Shown piece by piece: positions 23,442 to 31,456 of a stretch of DNA of 38,404 bases. The position numbers and the translations under genes were made by a program. Within the stretch, counting starts at the first letter, position 1. Each line of letters opens with the position of its first letter. The notes under the pieces were generated by a model. It searched no databases. It saw only the letters and a program-made list of their open reading frames with translations, and was not told the DNA's origin. Source of the stretch: Opitutales bacterium (lineage in GTDB: Bacteria; Verrucomicrobiota; Verrucomicrobiia; Opitutales; Coraliomargaritaceae); assembly GCA_018607135.1 (NCBI GenBank), contig JABBCA010000017.1, positions 1 through 38,404 of the forward strand, written 5' to 3'.

Positions 23442-24389
23442 ATGATGGACAATCAGAGAATCAAAAAGGTGTTGGGGCTGCGGAGGCATTTGATGTCACA
23501 AATCAAGGGGCAAAGTCACGCAATTGAAAGAGCCTGCTCGGTATTGGAACGTGGTGCCTTTAATCTTCCATCTGCTGAACGACCGCTCGGTTCATTTCTT
23601 TTTGTTGGCCCGACGGGTGTTGGAAAAACCGAGCTGACGAAGTGTTTTACTAGCTATTTTTTCGAAGGTGATAACCGACTTATTCGATTCGATATGTCAG
23701 AATATCAGAATAAGGAACAACTTGAAGTTCTGCTAGGTGACGGGAGTAACTCACAGGGGCAGATGGGGCGTTTCTTTGAACTCAATAAAGACGAGAAGGG
23801 TGAACTTAGAGGCGGTACGTTTTTGCTGGATGAAATAGAAAAAGCGCATCCCGATATTTTGCTTATTCTGCTTCAAGTATTGGAAGATGGTCGTCTGACC
23901 TTACGTGACGGCACGCTACTGAATCTTTCGAAATTCTATATTGTGATGACTTCAAATATCGGAGCTTCCGAAGCAATGGAGATGCGAAAGTCTTCGGCTG
24001 AGACGGTTGAACGTGTTGTATTTTCACTGGTGAAAGAAAAGTTAAGGCCGGAATTGGTCGGTCGTATTACCGAGCAAATCGTGTTCAATCGTTTGGACTA
24101 CGAGGTGCAGGTTGAAATCGCCCAACTTTTGTTGGATCGTGAAATCAATCGCCTAATGGAGCAGTTTAATACGTCGATTACCTATAACAAAAACGTCTTG
24201 GAACTAGCGTTGATTGAAGGTTTCGATTCTCGCTTCGGGGCGCGTCCGATGCGTCGCTGTATTGAGCGTCTCGTGGGAGATGCTTTAGTGGAACAAATTT
24301 TGCAACAAAATGAACCAGTGGGTTTGCTGACCGTAAATGAAGAAGCAGGCACTCTGCATTTGAAGGTCTCTGCGGCTGCGCGGACTTAG
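23442..24389 (+). CDS. Clp-type (ClpA/B D2-like) AAA+ ATPase
   Basis: A 315-residue stand-alone AAA+ module of the ClpA/ClpB second-ring type. It has the lead-in KGQSHAIERACSVL, Walker A GPTGVGKT (residues 56-63), FDMSEYQN as in ClpB D2, and Walker B TFLLDEIEKAHPD (126-138). Sensor-1 follows as VMTSNIG, then an arginine-finger region LRPELVGRI and the D2-small C-domain (FGARPMRRCIERLVGDAL). It lacks a Clp N-domain, the first AAA ring and the ClpB middle domain, so it is about a third of ClpB. It is divergent from the T4SS operon, from which VirB11 and VirD4 are absent; an accessory unfoldase or transfer-regulation role is an inference from that context. The start may be either of two consecutive ATGs (23442, 23445). 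Confidence 0.85.
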   Translation: MMDNQRIKKVLGLRRHLMSQIKGQSHAIERACSVLERGAFNLPSAERPLGSFLFVGPTGVGKTELTKCFTSYFFEGDNRLIRFDMSEYQNKEQLEVLLGDGSNSQGQMGRFFELNKDEKGELRGGTFLLDEIEKAHPDILLILLQVLEDGRLTLRDGTLLNLSKFYIVMTSNIGASEAMEMRKSSAETVERVVFSLVKEKLRPELVGRITEQIVFNRLDYEVQVEIAQLLLDREINRLMEQFNTSITYNKNVLELALIEGFDSRFGARPMRRCIERLVGDALVEQILQQNEPVGLLTVNEEAGTLHLKVSAAART

Positions 24390-24505
24390 TTCTATTCAAG
24401 CACCGATTGGGGTAAATTTGGGTCAATGCTGAGATTAAAGCTCAAACGGCATTTGAAATACTGTTTAGTGGTCAGGATTAAAAAACAGCAATCGACAGTA
24501 GAAAG

Positions 24506-24540
24506 TTTGAGGGTTTTAGTGTTTAATCGCGTTTAAGAAG
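24506..24540 (+). promoter_or_regulatory. Candidate ECF-sigma promoter before the anti-sigma gene
   Basis: TTTGAGGGTTTT (24506-24517) followed by CGCGTTTAAG (24528-24537) recurs with identical spacing at 25951-25985. About 27 of 35 positions match between the copies, concentrated in the two blocks. A spacing of ~15 bp between GAGGGT and CGTTTA suits an ECF promoter. The predicted start of transcription would fall at or near the ATG at 24543, so the mRNA may be leaderless. Confidence 0.6.
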
Positions 24541-24542
24541 TC

Positions 24543-24875
24543 ATGAAAGACCATATATTTGAAGAATTACTGAGGGCAGAAAGGGCTCGGTCGTTGCCGG
24601 AATGTCCCTCAAACATTGAGGCAAATGTCCTTCGGCGTATTCGTCTGGCTAAAAGTGAAAGTGATGCTGGTAGCGTGTTAGATTGGATATTCGGGCTACT
24701 GCCTCAAAAAAGCCTGATTTTAAGTGCTTTAGCTGTAACGGTGATGCTAAGCGTGACCTCCACTGTGGTGTTGGAGGCGAGTTCTGCACGCGCTTCAAAG
24801 AGCCAAAGTCTTGCCGTCAGTGCTCTGGACTTTGGAGTTTTCAACGAAGCTCCGTTTTTTGATTTGGAAAATTAG
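24543..24875 (+). CDS. Putative membrane anti-sigma factor (CnrY-like position)
   Basis: A 110-residue protein with a soluble N-terminal half (EELLRAERARSLPECPSNIE), one membrane segment at about 56-76 (SLILSALAVTVMLSVTSTVV), and a short periplasmic tail. Topology, size and position directly before a metal-sensor-like gene and an ECF sigma gene match the CnrY anti-sigma of CnrYXH systems, where the cytoplasmic N-terminus holds the sigma factor. Sequence likeness to CnrY itself is not obvious to me, so the call rests on topology and synteny. The next ATG lies 4 bp after the stop. Confidence 0.65.
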   Translation: MKDHIFEELLRAERARSLPECPSNIEANVLRRIRLAKSESDAGSVLDWIFGLLPQKSLILSALAVTVMLSVTSTVVLEASSARASKSQSLAVSALDFGVFNEAPFFDLEN

Positions 24876-24879
24876 GTCT

Positions 24880-25356
24880 ATGATAACAAAGGATCGATCA
24901 AAACGAACTAGACAGATACTCACGCTAGTCGCCCTCGCACTGCTGATGATCACTATCTGCATTGGGGCGTCATTCGTTACGACACAGTGGTTCTCGAAGA
25001 GTCAGGATGATTGGAGTCACGATACGCCACACGGACATGATTGGCTGCATGAAGAGCTGGACCTGAATGAGCAGGAAGAAATCGCGATAGATGCGTTTGA
25101 GGGTGATTATCGGAGGCAGCGAAAAGCTTTACTCAACGAATTCGAGTCGCGGGTCGGAGATCTGCGTCAAATTTTAGTTGATACAGATCAATACGTGCCT
25201 GAGGTGGATGTTGCCATTCACCGACTTCACGAAGTCCATGGGGAGCTCCAGGAGTTATCCATACAACACTATTACGACATGTTGAGCGTGCTACCTACTG
25301 AAAAACAGGATAAATTGCGTCAACTTGCGGTGAAAGCACTTAGCCAGCCGGAGTGA
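24880..25356 (+). CDS. Periplasmic metal sensor, CnrX/Metal_resist-like
   Basis: A 158-residue membrane-anchored periplasmic protein. The frame extends upstream but the ATG at 24880 is the start, because it follows the previous stop by 4 bp and gives a single N-terminal membrane segment (LTLVALALLMITICIGASFV). The periplasmic domain opens with a His-rich stretch (SHDTPHGHDWLHEELDLNEQ) and continues as a four-helix-like charged domain (DAFEGDYRRQRKALLNEFES, HRLHEVHGELQELS). This WLHEELxL signature is that of CnrX-type heavy-metal sensors and related CpxP-like proteins. In CnrYXH, metal binding by X releases the sigma factor from Y. The metal here is presumably copper, given the island, but that is inference. 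Confidence 0.78.
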   Translation: MITKDRSKRTRQILTLVALALLMITICIGASFVTTQWFSKSQDDWSHDTPHGHDWLHEELDLNEQEEIAIDAFEGDYRRQRKALLNEFESRVGDLRQILVDTDQYVPEVDVAIHRLHEVHGELQELSIQHYYDMLSVLPTEKQDKLRQLAVKALSQPE

Positions 25357-25364
25357 TCCTATGA

Positions 25365-25955
25365 ATGGGCGAAATCGATGCAGACCTAAAGTCGCTAGAG
25401 AAGATCCAACAAGGAGACGAAGCTGGACTCACGGAATTGATGTCGCAGCATCGCAGTGCTTTGTTTCACTTCATTTATCGCTATGTCGCCAATGAAGCGG
25501 ATGCCGCCGAGCTGACGGAGGAAACGTTCTTTCGAGTTTATCAGAAAGCGAATCGCTTTCAGCCGAAGGCTAAAGTAGTCACTTGGATATTTTCGATAGC
25601 CGGGAACTTATGCAGGGACTCCATTCGAAAGAATAAAAAGCGTAGGGGCGATTTGTCTTTAGACGCTGAGATTGACGGAACGTCGGGTGTCCAGCGAGGT
25701 GATACTTTCGCCAGTGATTCGAGGAACCCAAGCGAGGCAACGACCTCGAACGAAGCGCTCGCAGGCGTCCATGCTGAAATTTTTGCGCTACCTCATAAGT
25801 TGAAGTTTCCCTTCATCTTTTGTATTTTGGAGGGCAACTCCTACGATGCTTGCGCTGAGGTTTTGAAAACGAGCCGAAAGACCGTGGAAACTCGAATCTA
25901 TCGGGCTCGAAAATTACTTCGCGAGAAATTGTCGGAGATGTTTCAGGAAATTTGA
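25365..25955 (+). CDS. ECF sigma factor (CnrH-like)
   Basis: A 196-residue RNA polymerase sigma factor of the extracytoplasmic-function group. Region 2 spans about residues 14-85 (LMSQHRSALFHFIYRYV, DAAELTEETFFRVYQKANRF, VVTWIFSIAGNLCRDSIRKN). A variable linker follows, and region 4 covers about 133-190 (LPHKLKFPFIFCILEGNSYD, AEVLKTSRKTVETRIYRARK). The start is the ATG at 25365, 8 bp after the sensor stop; another ATG at 25361 is out of frame. It is the third gene of a Y-X-H-type cassette, and a duplicated promoter-like motif overlaps its stop codon. Confidence 0.9.
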   Translation: MGEIDADLKSLEKIQQGDEAGLTELMSQHRSALFHFIYRYVANEADAAELTEETFFRVYQKANRFQPKAKVVTWIFSIAGNLCRDSIRKNKKRRGDLSLDAEIDGTSGVQRGDTFASDSRNPSEATTSNEALAGVHAEIFALPHKLKFPFIFCILEGNSYDACAEVLKTSRKTVETRIYRARKLLREKLSEMFQEI

Positions 25956-25985
25956 GGGTTTTTGAGTAAAGCCGCGTTTAAGTAG
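25951..25985 (+). promoter_or_regulatory. Second copy of the candidate ECF-sigma promoter
   Basis: It starts two bases before the sigma stop codon (TGA at 25953). TTTGAGGGTTTT at 25951-25962 and CGCGTTTAAG at 25973-25982 repeat the motif before the anti-sigma gene with the same spacing. It would start an mRNA with a ~118-nt leader ahead of the AraC-type regulator and the copper genes. Confidence 0.6.
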
Positions 25986-26104
25986 GTATTACAAACTAGA
26001 AGGCTAAATTTCAGCGAACGCTCATTCCTGAAAATGTCTGCTCATGCACACAACCAAGAAACCGATCAGCTGCGACTGGCACTCGTTCTATTAAAAAAAT
26101 CTTA

Positions 26105-26677
26105 ATGAAAGAACGCACTACACTATCCATCAAACACATGGTCTGCCCCCGATGCATCACAACGGTGCGATCCATTGCTGAGGATCTCGGTTTGGAAGTG
26201 CTATCGGTTGTTCTGGGCGAGCTTACTGTGAAAGGAGAGATCAGTGGAAAAACGATGCAGATGTTCAAAGAACAGCTGGAGGCCTCCGGTTTTTCAATTC
26301 TTATATCAAGGGAGCAGAAGCTGATCAATCGAATCAAAACGCTCATTGTTGAACGCATCCATTATCAAGACGAAGTCCCTGCGATAAAATTGTCGTCTTA
26401 TCTCTCGGATAAGCTGCGCCATGATTACGGCTATCTGAGTAAAATCTTTTCTTCAGTCGAAGCCGTAACTATCGAGCGATACCAGACCGCTCAAAGGATT
26501 GAGCGAGCAAAAGAACTGCTTTCATATAACGAAGTCAGTATTACTGAGGTCGCGGAATGGCTCGGGTTTAGTAGTTTGCCGCATTTTTCCTCTCATTTTA
26601 AACGAGAGACCGGGCTCGCCCCGAAGGAGTTTAAGCGAGTGAAGCATCCAGAGAGACGTTCACTCGATTCGATTTAG
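26105..26677 (+). CDS. AraC-family regulator with N-terminal heavy-metal-associated domain
   Basis: A 190-residue fusion. Residues 1-70 look like a ferredoxin-fold metal-binding domain with a C14-P-R-C17 motif (LSIKHMVCPRCITTVRSI) and the second-half signature LTVKGEISGKTM. Residues about 92-185 are an AraC DNA-binding domain with two HTH motifs (YLSKIFSSVEAVTIERYQ and SITEVAEWLGFSSLPHFSS, ending KRETGLAPKEFKR). It could sense a metal directly and control the copper genes that follow 75 bp later. Fusions of this kind are seen beside metal-efflux genes in several Gram-negative phyla. The second promoter-like repeat lies upstream, so the ECF sigma may control it. Confidence 0.85.
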   Translation: MKERTTLSIKHMVCPRCITTVRSIAEDLGLEVLSVVLGELTVKGEISGKTMQMFKEQLEASGFSILISREQKLINRIKTLIVERIHYQDEVPAIKLSSYLSDKLRHDYGYLSKIFSSVEAVTIERYQTAQRIERAKELLSYNEVSITEVAEWLGFSSLPHFSSHFKRETGLAPKEFKRVKHPERRSLDSI

Positions 26678-26707
26678 AATACGCCAAATCATATAACAAA
26701 AATACAC

Positions 26708-26719
26708 GCTTATATAAGC
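26708..26719. promoter_or_regulatory. Perfect 12-bp palindrome before the copper ATPase gene
   Basis: GCTTATATAAGC lies in the 75-bp gap between the AraC-type gene and the ATPase gene. A TATAAT hexamer follows at 26740-26745 but is only 8 bp from the ATG and has no clear -35. The palindrome is a candidate operator for a metal regulator. Confidence 0.4.
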
Positions 26720-26752
26720 AAATGAAGCTTTTGAGCTGTTATAATTATTCAA

Positions 26753-29077
26753 ATGAAACAAAAGCCTAAATGTTGCCAACATGAAGATCCACATGGTGGA
26801 GATCATCACCACCACGCGGATGCTGATGTCGAACCCTCTGTAGACGCAAAATACTTTTGCCCGATGTGTCCGGGTGTGGAATCCGATACACCTGGTGACT
26901 GTCCAAAGTGTGGTATGCGTCTGGAGCGTAATCCAGCTTTTAAGGCAGAGACTTCGAAAATCTGGACCTGCCCAATGCATCCCGAAATTCAAGAGTCAAA
27001 GCCGGGGCAATGTCCCAAATGTGGTATGGATCTTGAGCCGATGGACGGAGTGCTCGAAGATGATGAGGAAGCAGGCGAGATCAACAGCCTGAAGCGCAAG
27101 ACACTGATTGCAGGGATTCTCACTGTGCCGATTTTGCTACTGGCATTCGATAGCATGATTCCCGGCTTGTCCTTCGACTCGATTCTTTCGCCTACTTTGC
27201 AAGGTTGGCTTGAGCTGCTGTTGGCAACTCCCGTCATCCTTTGGGCAGGCGGCATGTTTTTCACGCGTGGATGGCGCTCGATCATCAATCGCAGCTTGAA
27301 TATGTTTACCCTCATCATGCTAGGGGTCGGCGCAGCCTATGCTTACAGCGTAGTTGCGGTGCTTTTTCCGAGCATTTTCCCCGACTCATTCCGAAGGCAC
27401 GGGGAAGTTCAGCTTTATTTTGAAGCGGGGGCCGTTATTACGACATTGATTTTGCTCGGGCAATGGCTGGAAGCCCGCGCCCGAAGGCAGACGGGGCAAG
27501 CCATCCAGAGCTTGCTCGATCTCGCGGCCAAAACCGCCCACCGCATCAACGACGATGGCGAGGAAGAAGAAGTCGATATCGACGTGATTGAGAAAGGCGA
27601 CCGCTTGCGTGTGCGTCCCGGTGAAAAGATTCCCCTCGACGGTTCGATTCGTGAAGGCAAAAGCACCATCGATGAATCCATGATTACTGGAGAGCCAGTG
27701 CCTGTTGGAAAAGGCGAAGGCGACAAGGTCATCGGCGCTACGGTCAACCAGACCGGTAGTTTCATCATGGAAGCCGAGGCGGTCGGTGAAGAAACCATGC
27801 TCTCACAAATCGTCGGCATGGTCGCTCAAGCACAGCGCAGCCGTGCCCCGATTCAGAAGCTGGCCGATCAGGTCGCAGGCTATTTCGTGCCTGCCGTGGT
27901 TTTAATCGCAGTCATTGCATTTACCGTTTGGGCGATTTTTGGCCCAGCTCCAGCGATGGCTTATGCAATTGTCGTAGCCGTCTCGGTCCTGATTATAGCT
28001 TGCCCCTGTGCTTTAGGTCTTGCGACGCCTATGTCGATTATGGTCGGAGTGGGGAAGGGTGCTCAGAACGGAATTCTGGTGAAAAATGCCGAGTCAATTG
28101 AGCGAGCCGAGAAAGTCACTCATTTGATTACGGACAAGACTGGCACGCTCACGGAAGGCAAACCTTCGGTCGTCGATGTGCAAATTGGCGAGGGGGTCGA
28201 ACCGCACCATTTATTGGCAATGGCTGCTGCCGTCGAAACGCAATCCGAACATCCACTCGCGCGTGCCGTGGTTGATAAAGCGAAGGCAGACGGCTTAGAC
28301 CTCTCCGATATTTCAGACTTCGAAAGCACGACTGGTGGTGGCGTTCACGCTCATATTCAAGGTAAGCTTATTCGAGTGGGCAAGCGCAGCTTCATTGAAT
28401 CCAACAGCATTGCGATTCCTGATGATCTTGTGAGTGAAGCAGAGCGTTTGCAGGAAAAAGCCAAAACCGTGATCTGGGTTTCCGAAGATAGCCAACTATT
28501 AGGGCTTATCGCTATTGCCGACCCCATTAAGGAAACCTCAAAAGAGGCCATCGAATCACTCCATGCTATGGGAATTAAGGTCGTCATGTGCACGGGCGAT
28601 AATTCGCGCACGGCACACGCTGTCGCCAAAACACTTGGGATCGACGAAGTGCATGCCGAAGTGTCCCCAGAGGATAAGCAACGCATCGTTAATGAATTGA
28701 AAGCCCAAGGCCATCGGGTCGCTATGGCGGGTGATGGGATCAACGATGCGCCCGCGCTGGCTGCTGCGGACGTGGGGATCGCCATGGGGACAGGAACCGA
28801 TGTGGCTATCGAAAGCGCCGGGCTGACTTTAGTCAAGGGGGACCTTCGAGGCATCGTAGGCGGGCTCAAGTTAAGCAGATCCGTCATGCGCAATATCCGG
28901 CAGAATCTGTTTTTTGCATTCATCTATAATGCGATCGGGGTGCCGGTTGCAGCGGGAGTTCTCTATCCGTTTTTCGGAATACTCCTAAGTCCTATGATTG
29001 CAGGCGCTGCGATGGCTTTCAGTTCCGTATCTGTCGTGACAAATTCACTACGTTTAAAGCGATCCTCTATCAATTAA
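26753..29077 (+). CDS. Copper/heavy-metal-translocating P1B-type ATPase
   Basis: Inner-membrane ATPase that exports copper, most likely Cu(I). The 774 residues begin with a His-rich stretch ([11 protein letters not shown]) and two heavy-metal-binding modules of the CPM(C/H)P...CPKCGM type: Cys36, Cys39, Cys50, Cys53, then Cys73, Cys87 and Cys90. There is no classical HMA domain. The membrane core carries the ion-binding CPC (417-419, [13 protein letters not shown]), and the actuator motif is TGEPVPVG. The phosphorylated Asp461 lies in DKTGTLTEG, with SEHPLARAV as the P1B His-Pro motif and [20 protein letters not shown] as the hinge. It is followed 21 bp later by a cupredoxin gene. Several genes share the name copA, so none is assigned. 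Confidence 0.93.
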   Translation: MKQKPKCCQHEDPHGGDHHHHADADVEPSVDAKYFCPMCPGVESDTPGDCPKCGMRLERNPAFKAETSKIWTCPMHPEIQESKPGQCPKCGMDLEPMDGVLEDDEEAGEINSLKRKTLIAGILTVPILLLAFDSMIPGLSFDSILSPTLQGWLELLLATPVILWAGGMFFTRGWRSIINRSLNMFTLIMLGVGAAYAYSVVAVLFPSIFPDSFRRHGEVQLYFEAGAVITTLILLGQWLEARARRQTGQAIQSLLDLAAKTAHRINDDGEEEEVDIDVIEKGDRLRVRPGEKIPLDGSIREGKSTIDESMITGEPVPVGKGEGDKVIGATVNQTGSFIMEAEAVGEETMLSQIVGMVAQAQRSRAPIQKLADQVAGYFVPAVVLIAVIAFTVWAIFGPAPAMAYAIVVAVSVLIIACPCALGLATPMSIMVGVGKGAQNGILVKNAESIERAEKVTHLITDKTGTLTEGKPSVVDVQIGEGVEPHHLLAMAAAVETQSEHPLARAVVDKAKADGLDLSDISDFESTTGGGVHAHIQGKLIRVGKRSFIESNSIAIPDDLVSEAERLQEKAKTVIWVSEDSQLLGLIAIADPIKETSKEAIESLHAMGIKVVMCTGDNSRTAHAVAKTLGIDEVHAEVSPEDKQRIVNELKAQGHRVAMAGDGINDAPALAAADVGIAMGTGTDVAIESAGLTLVKGDLRGIVGGLKLSRSVMRNIRQNLFFAFIYNAIGVPVAAGVLYPFFGILLSPMIAGAAMAFSSVSVVTNSLRLKRSSIN

Positions 29078-29098
29078 TAACCTCAACATATACAAAAT

Positions 29099-29593
29099 AT
29101 GAATCAGCTTAAAAGCATCACATTCGCCGCGCCCGTTGGACTAATACTTATTTTCTTACTAGCAGGATGTGGTGTCGAAAAAGAATCGGAGGACGGCCAC
29201 GGCCATGAACACAGCGAGACTGTGTCGAATATGCATGCGCCGCATCTCACGATGAGCGCAGATGAGTCAACGGATCATCACGGCTCCACTGGTAAGATTG
29301 AGAAGCCTGCGGATGCCAGAAAAGTCACTGTGATTGCGACCGATTTTGCTTTTGAACCGTCGGATATTACAGCGAAACCTGGCGAGAAGCTTTTCATCGA
29401 ACTCGTGAACACTGGCAACGCCGTGCACATGTGGCAATTGGAAGGAAAACCAGAGACGCACGTCCATACCAGTGGCGGCGAGACATCTTCGAAAGTAGTC
29501 ATCGCGCCTAAAAAAGCTGGAACCTACAAGCTGGTATGCAGCACGCCGGGACACGTTCAACTCGGTATGGTTGGCACGCTGACGGTCAAATAA
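29099..29593 (+). CDS. Cupredoxin-domain lipoprotein
   Basis: A 164-residue predicted lipoprotein with signal GLILIFLLAGC (Cys24). It carries a His/Met-rich linker (DGHGHEHSETVSNMHAPHLT, DHHGSTGK) likely to bind copper. Residues about 70-164 form a cupredoxin fold with the type-1 copper ligand pattern: His in NAVHMWQLE, then LVCSTPGHVQLGM with Cys, His and Met in the usual Cys-x4-His-x4-Met spacing. It may deliver or store copper in the periplasm between the ATPase and the multicopper oxidase on either side of it. Both gaps (21 and 49 bp) suggest one operon. Confidence 0.87.
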   Translation: MNQLKSITFAAPVGLILIFLLAGCGVEKESEDGHGHEHSETVSNMHAPHLTMSADESTDHHGSTGKIEKPADARKVTVIATDFAFEPSDITAKPGEKLFIELVNTGNAVHMWQLEGKPETHVHTSGGETSSKVVIAPKKAGTYKLVCSTPGHVQLGMVGTLTVK

Positions 29594-29642
29594 AGACCAA
29601 CAAGAGTTTCATTAAAAACAAATACTAAAGCAATCCTCACAC

Positions 29643-31433
29643 ATGACAGAGAAAACAGAATTAGATACCCATTTGAACCGACGTCGATTCATCCAGAAGA
29701 TGAGCGCGGGCGTCTTCGTAACAAGCCTTGGCGGTTTGCTACCGCGCCCATCTTGGGCTGATGTTGTCGGTAAAAGCTTAGCCGATTTGGATATCCGCAG
29801 GCGTTACGATCTGAATATCGGCTATATGCCGTTCATCCTGAACGGAAAAAAAGAATCGGTCAAAGCGACTGCAATCAATGGCACTGTCCCCGGGCCACTC
29901 TTGCGTCTTCGTGAGGGTGATGACGTCGAGCTAAACGTAACGAACTCTCTTATGGATACGAAGCATTCTTCGATCCACTGGCACGGTTTGATTGTCCCTT
30001 ATAACATGGATGGCGTGCCCGGTGTCAGCTTTAAGGGTATTCCGCCAGGAGAGACCTTCAAGTATCGCTTTAAGCTGCAGCAGGCAGGCACCTATTGGTA
30101 TCACAGTCATTCCGGATTTCAGGAGCAGACGGGAACCTACGGGCCGCTCGTGATTGAGCCGCGCCAGAAGGAGCCCTTTAAGTATGACCGCGACTACACT
30201 GTGTTGCTTTCTGACTGGACTTCTGATGGTCCTGACGCGGCATTCCGTAACGTCACAATGGATGACGGATATTATAATTTTCAACAACGCACGGTTTTTG
30301 ATTTTGTGAGAGATGCTAAAGAGCGCGGCTTAAAAAGCACGGTCGCGGATCGACTGGCGTGGGGCAAGATGCGGATGAGTCCAGTCGATTTGGCAGATGT
30401 TACCGGTTTTGAATATACCTACTTAATGAACGGTAATTCACCCGAATCAAATTGGACTGCCTTGTTCAATCCAGGGGAAACCGTTCGCCTTCGTTTTATT
30501 AATGGGGCAGGGATGAGCACGTTTGATGTGCGTATCCCCGGCTTGGATATGAAAGTCGTCATGGTCGACGGTAAGCAGGTCAAACCTGTCGACATCCACG
30601 AGTTTCGCATCAGCGTGGCAGAGACTTACGACGTGCTCGTAACTCCGAAAAAAGATCAGCCATTTACGATCTTCGCGGAGTCCCTTGATCGCAGTGGTTA
30701 TGCGCGGGGCACCTTGTCACCACAGGAAGGACTTATGGCCGAAATTCCGAAATTAAGACCAAGGCCTGTTCGCACACTTGAAGACATCGGGATGGGCGGT
30801 ATGGATGAGATGATGCTCGGTGGTAAAATGGACCACGGTTCAATGGGACAGGGTAAAATGGATTCGAAAGCACCCAGCCAGATGACTCCGGATATTCCTG
30901 GTCCTATCGGCCCCGAGCCTTTTAAGCCGGAGAAAGGAATCAATCCCGCGATGATCATTATGAACCCAAGAGACCGTGCTTCAGAGCCTGGAATCGGGCT
31001 TGGTGAAGACGGTTGGAAGGTGCTCACATACGGCGACCTTGTAAACGCAGAACCGCAGCTATATTCTTCGAAAGTAGATCGTGAAATGACGATAAACATC
31101 ACTGGTAACATGGAGCGCTATATTTTCTCCTTCGATGGGAAAAAATACTCACAACATCCGGGCCCCTATAACTTCCGTCATAATGAACGACTCCGCTTAT
31201 GGCTCGTGAACCACACCATGATGGAGCACCCGATTCACCTGCACGGAATGTGGATGCAGATTGAGAACGGACAGCCGCATGAGCGTATTCCTTATAAGCA
31301 CACTGTTCTGGTCAAGCCCGGCGAGAAGATCTCGACCCTAATCACGCCCATCGAAAAGGGCGACTGGGCCTTCCACTGTCATCTACTCTACCACATGGAA
31401 GCGGGCATGTTCCAAGTCGTCCGTGTTTCCTAA
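29643..31433 (+). CDS. CopA-type multicopper oxidase, Tat-exported
   Basis: A 596-residue periplasmic copper oxidase of the CopA/PcoA type, thought to oxidise Cu(I) to the less toxic Cu(II). A twin-arginine signal leads the protein (LNRRRFIQKMSAGVFVTSLG, cleavage near PSWA). The four copper-binding stretches are present: SSIHWHGLIV, GTYWYHSHSGFQ, HPIHLHGMWM and FHCHLLYHMEAGMFQ, giving the full type-1, -2 and -3 ligand set with an axial Met. A Met-rich segment at about residues 380-405 (GGMDEMMLGGKMDHGSMGQG) is typical of copper-tolerance oxidases. Length is normal for the family. It is followed by copB, the usual copAB order. Confidence 0.94.
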   Translation: MTEKTELDTHLNRRRFIQKMSAGVFVTSLGGLLPRPSWADVVGKSLADLDIRRRYDLNIGYMPFILNGKKESVKATAINGTVPGPLLRLREGDDVELNVTNSLMDTKHSSIHWHGLIVPYNMDGVPGVSFKGIPPGETFKYRFKLQQAGTYWYHSHSGFQEQTGTYGPLVIEPRQKEPFKYDRDYTVLLSDWTSDGPDAAFRNVTMDDGYYNFQQRTVFDFVRDAKERGLKSTVADRLAWGKMRMSPVDLADVTGFEYTYLMNGNSPESNWTALFNPGETVRLRFINGAGMSTFDVRIPGLDMKVVMVDGKQVKPVDIHEFRISVAETYDVLVTPKKDQPFTIFAESLDRSGYARGTLSPQEGLMAEIPKLRPRPVRTLEDIGMGGMDEMMLGGKMDHGSMGQGKMDSKAPSQMTPDIPGPIGPEPFKPEKGINPAMIIMNPRDRASEPGIGLGEDGWKVLTYGDLVNAEPQLYSSKVDREMTINITGNMERYIFSFDGKKYSQHPGPYNFRHNERLRLWLVNHTMMEHPIHLHGMWMQIENGQPHERIPYKHTVLVKPGEKISTLITPIEKGDWAFHCHLLYHMEAGMFQVVRVS

Positions 31434-31456
31434 ATTCACAGCACAAAGGTTTATCA

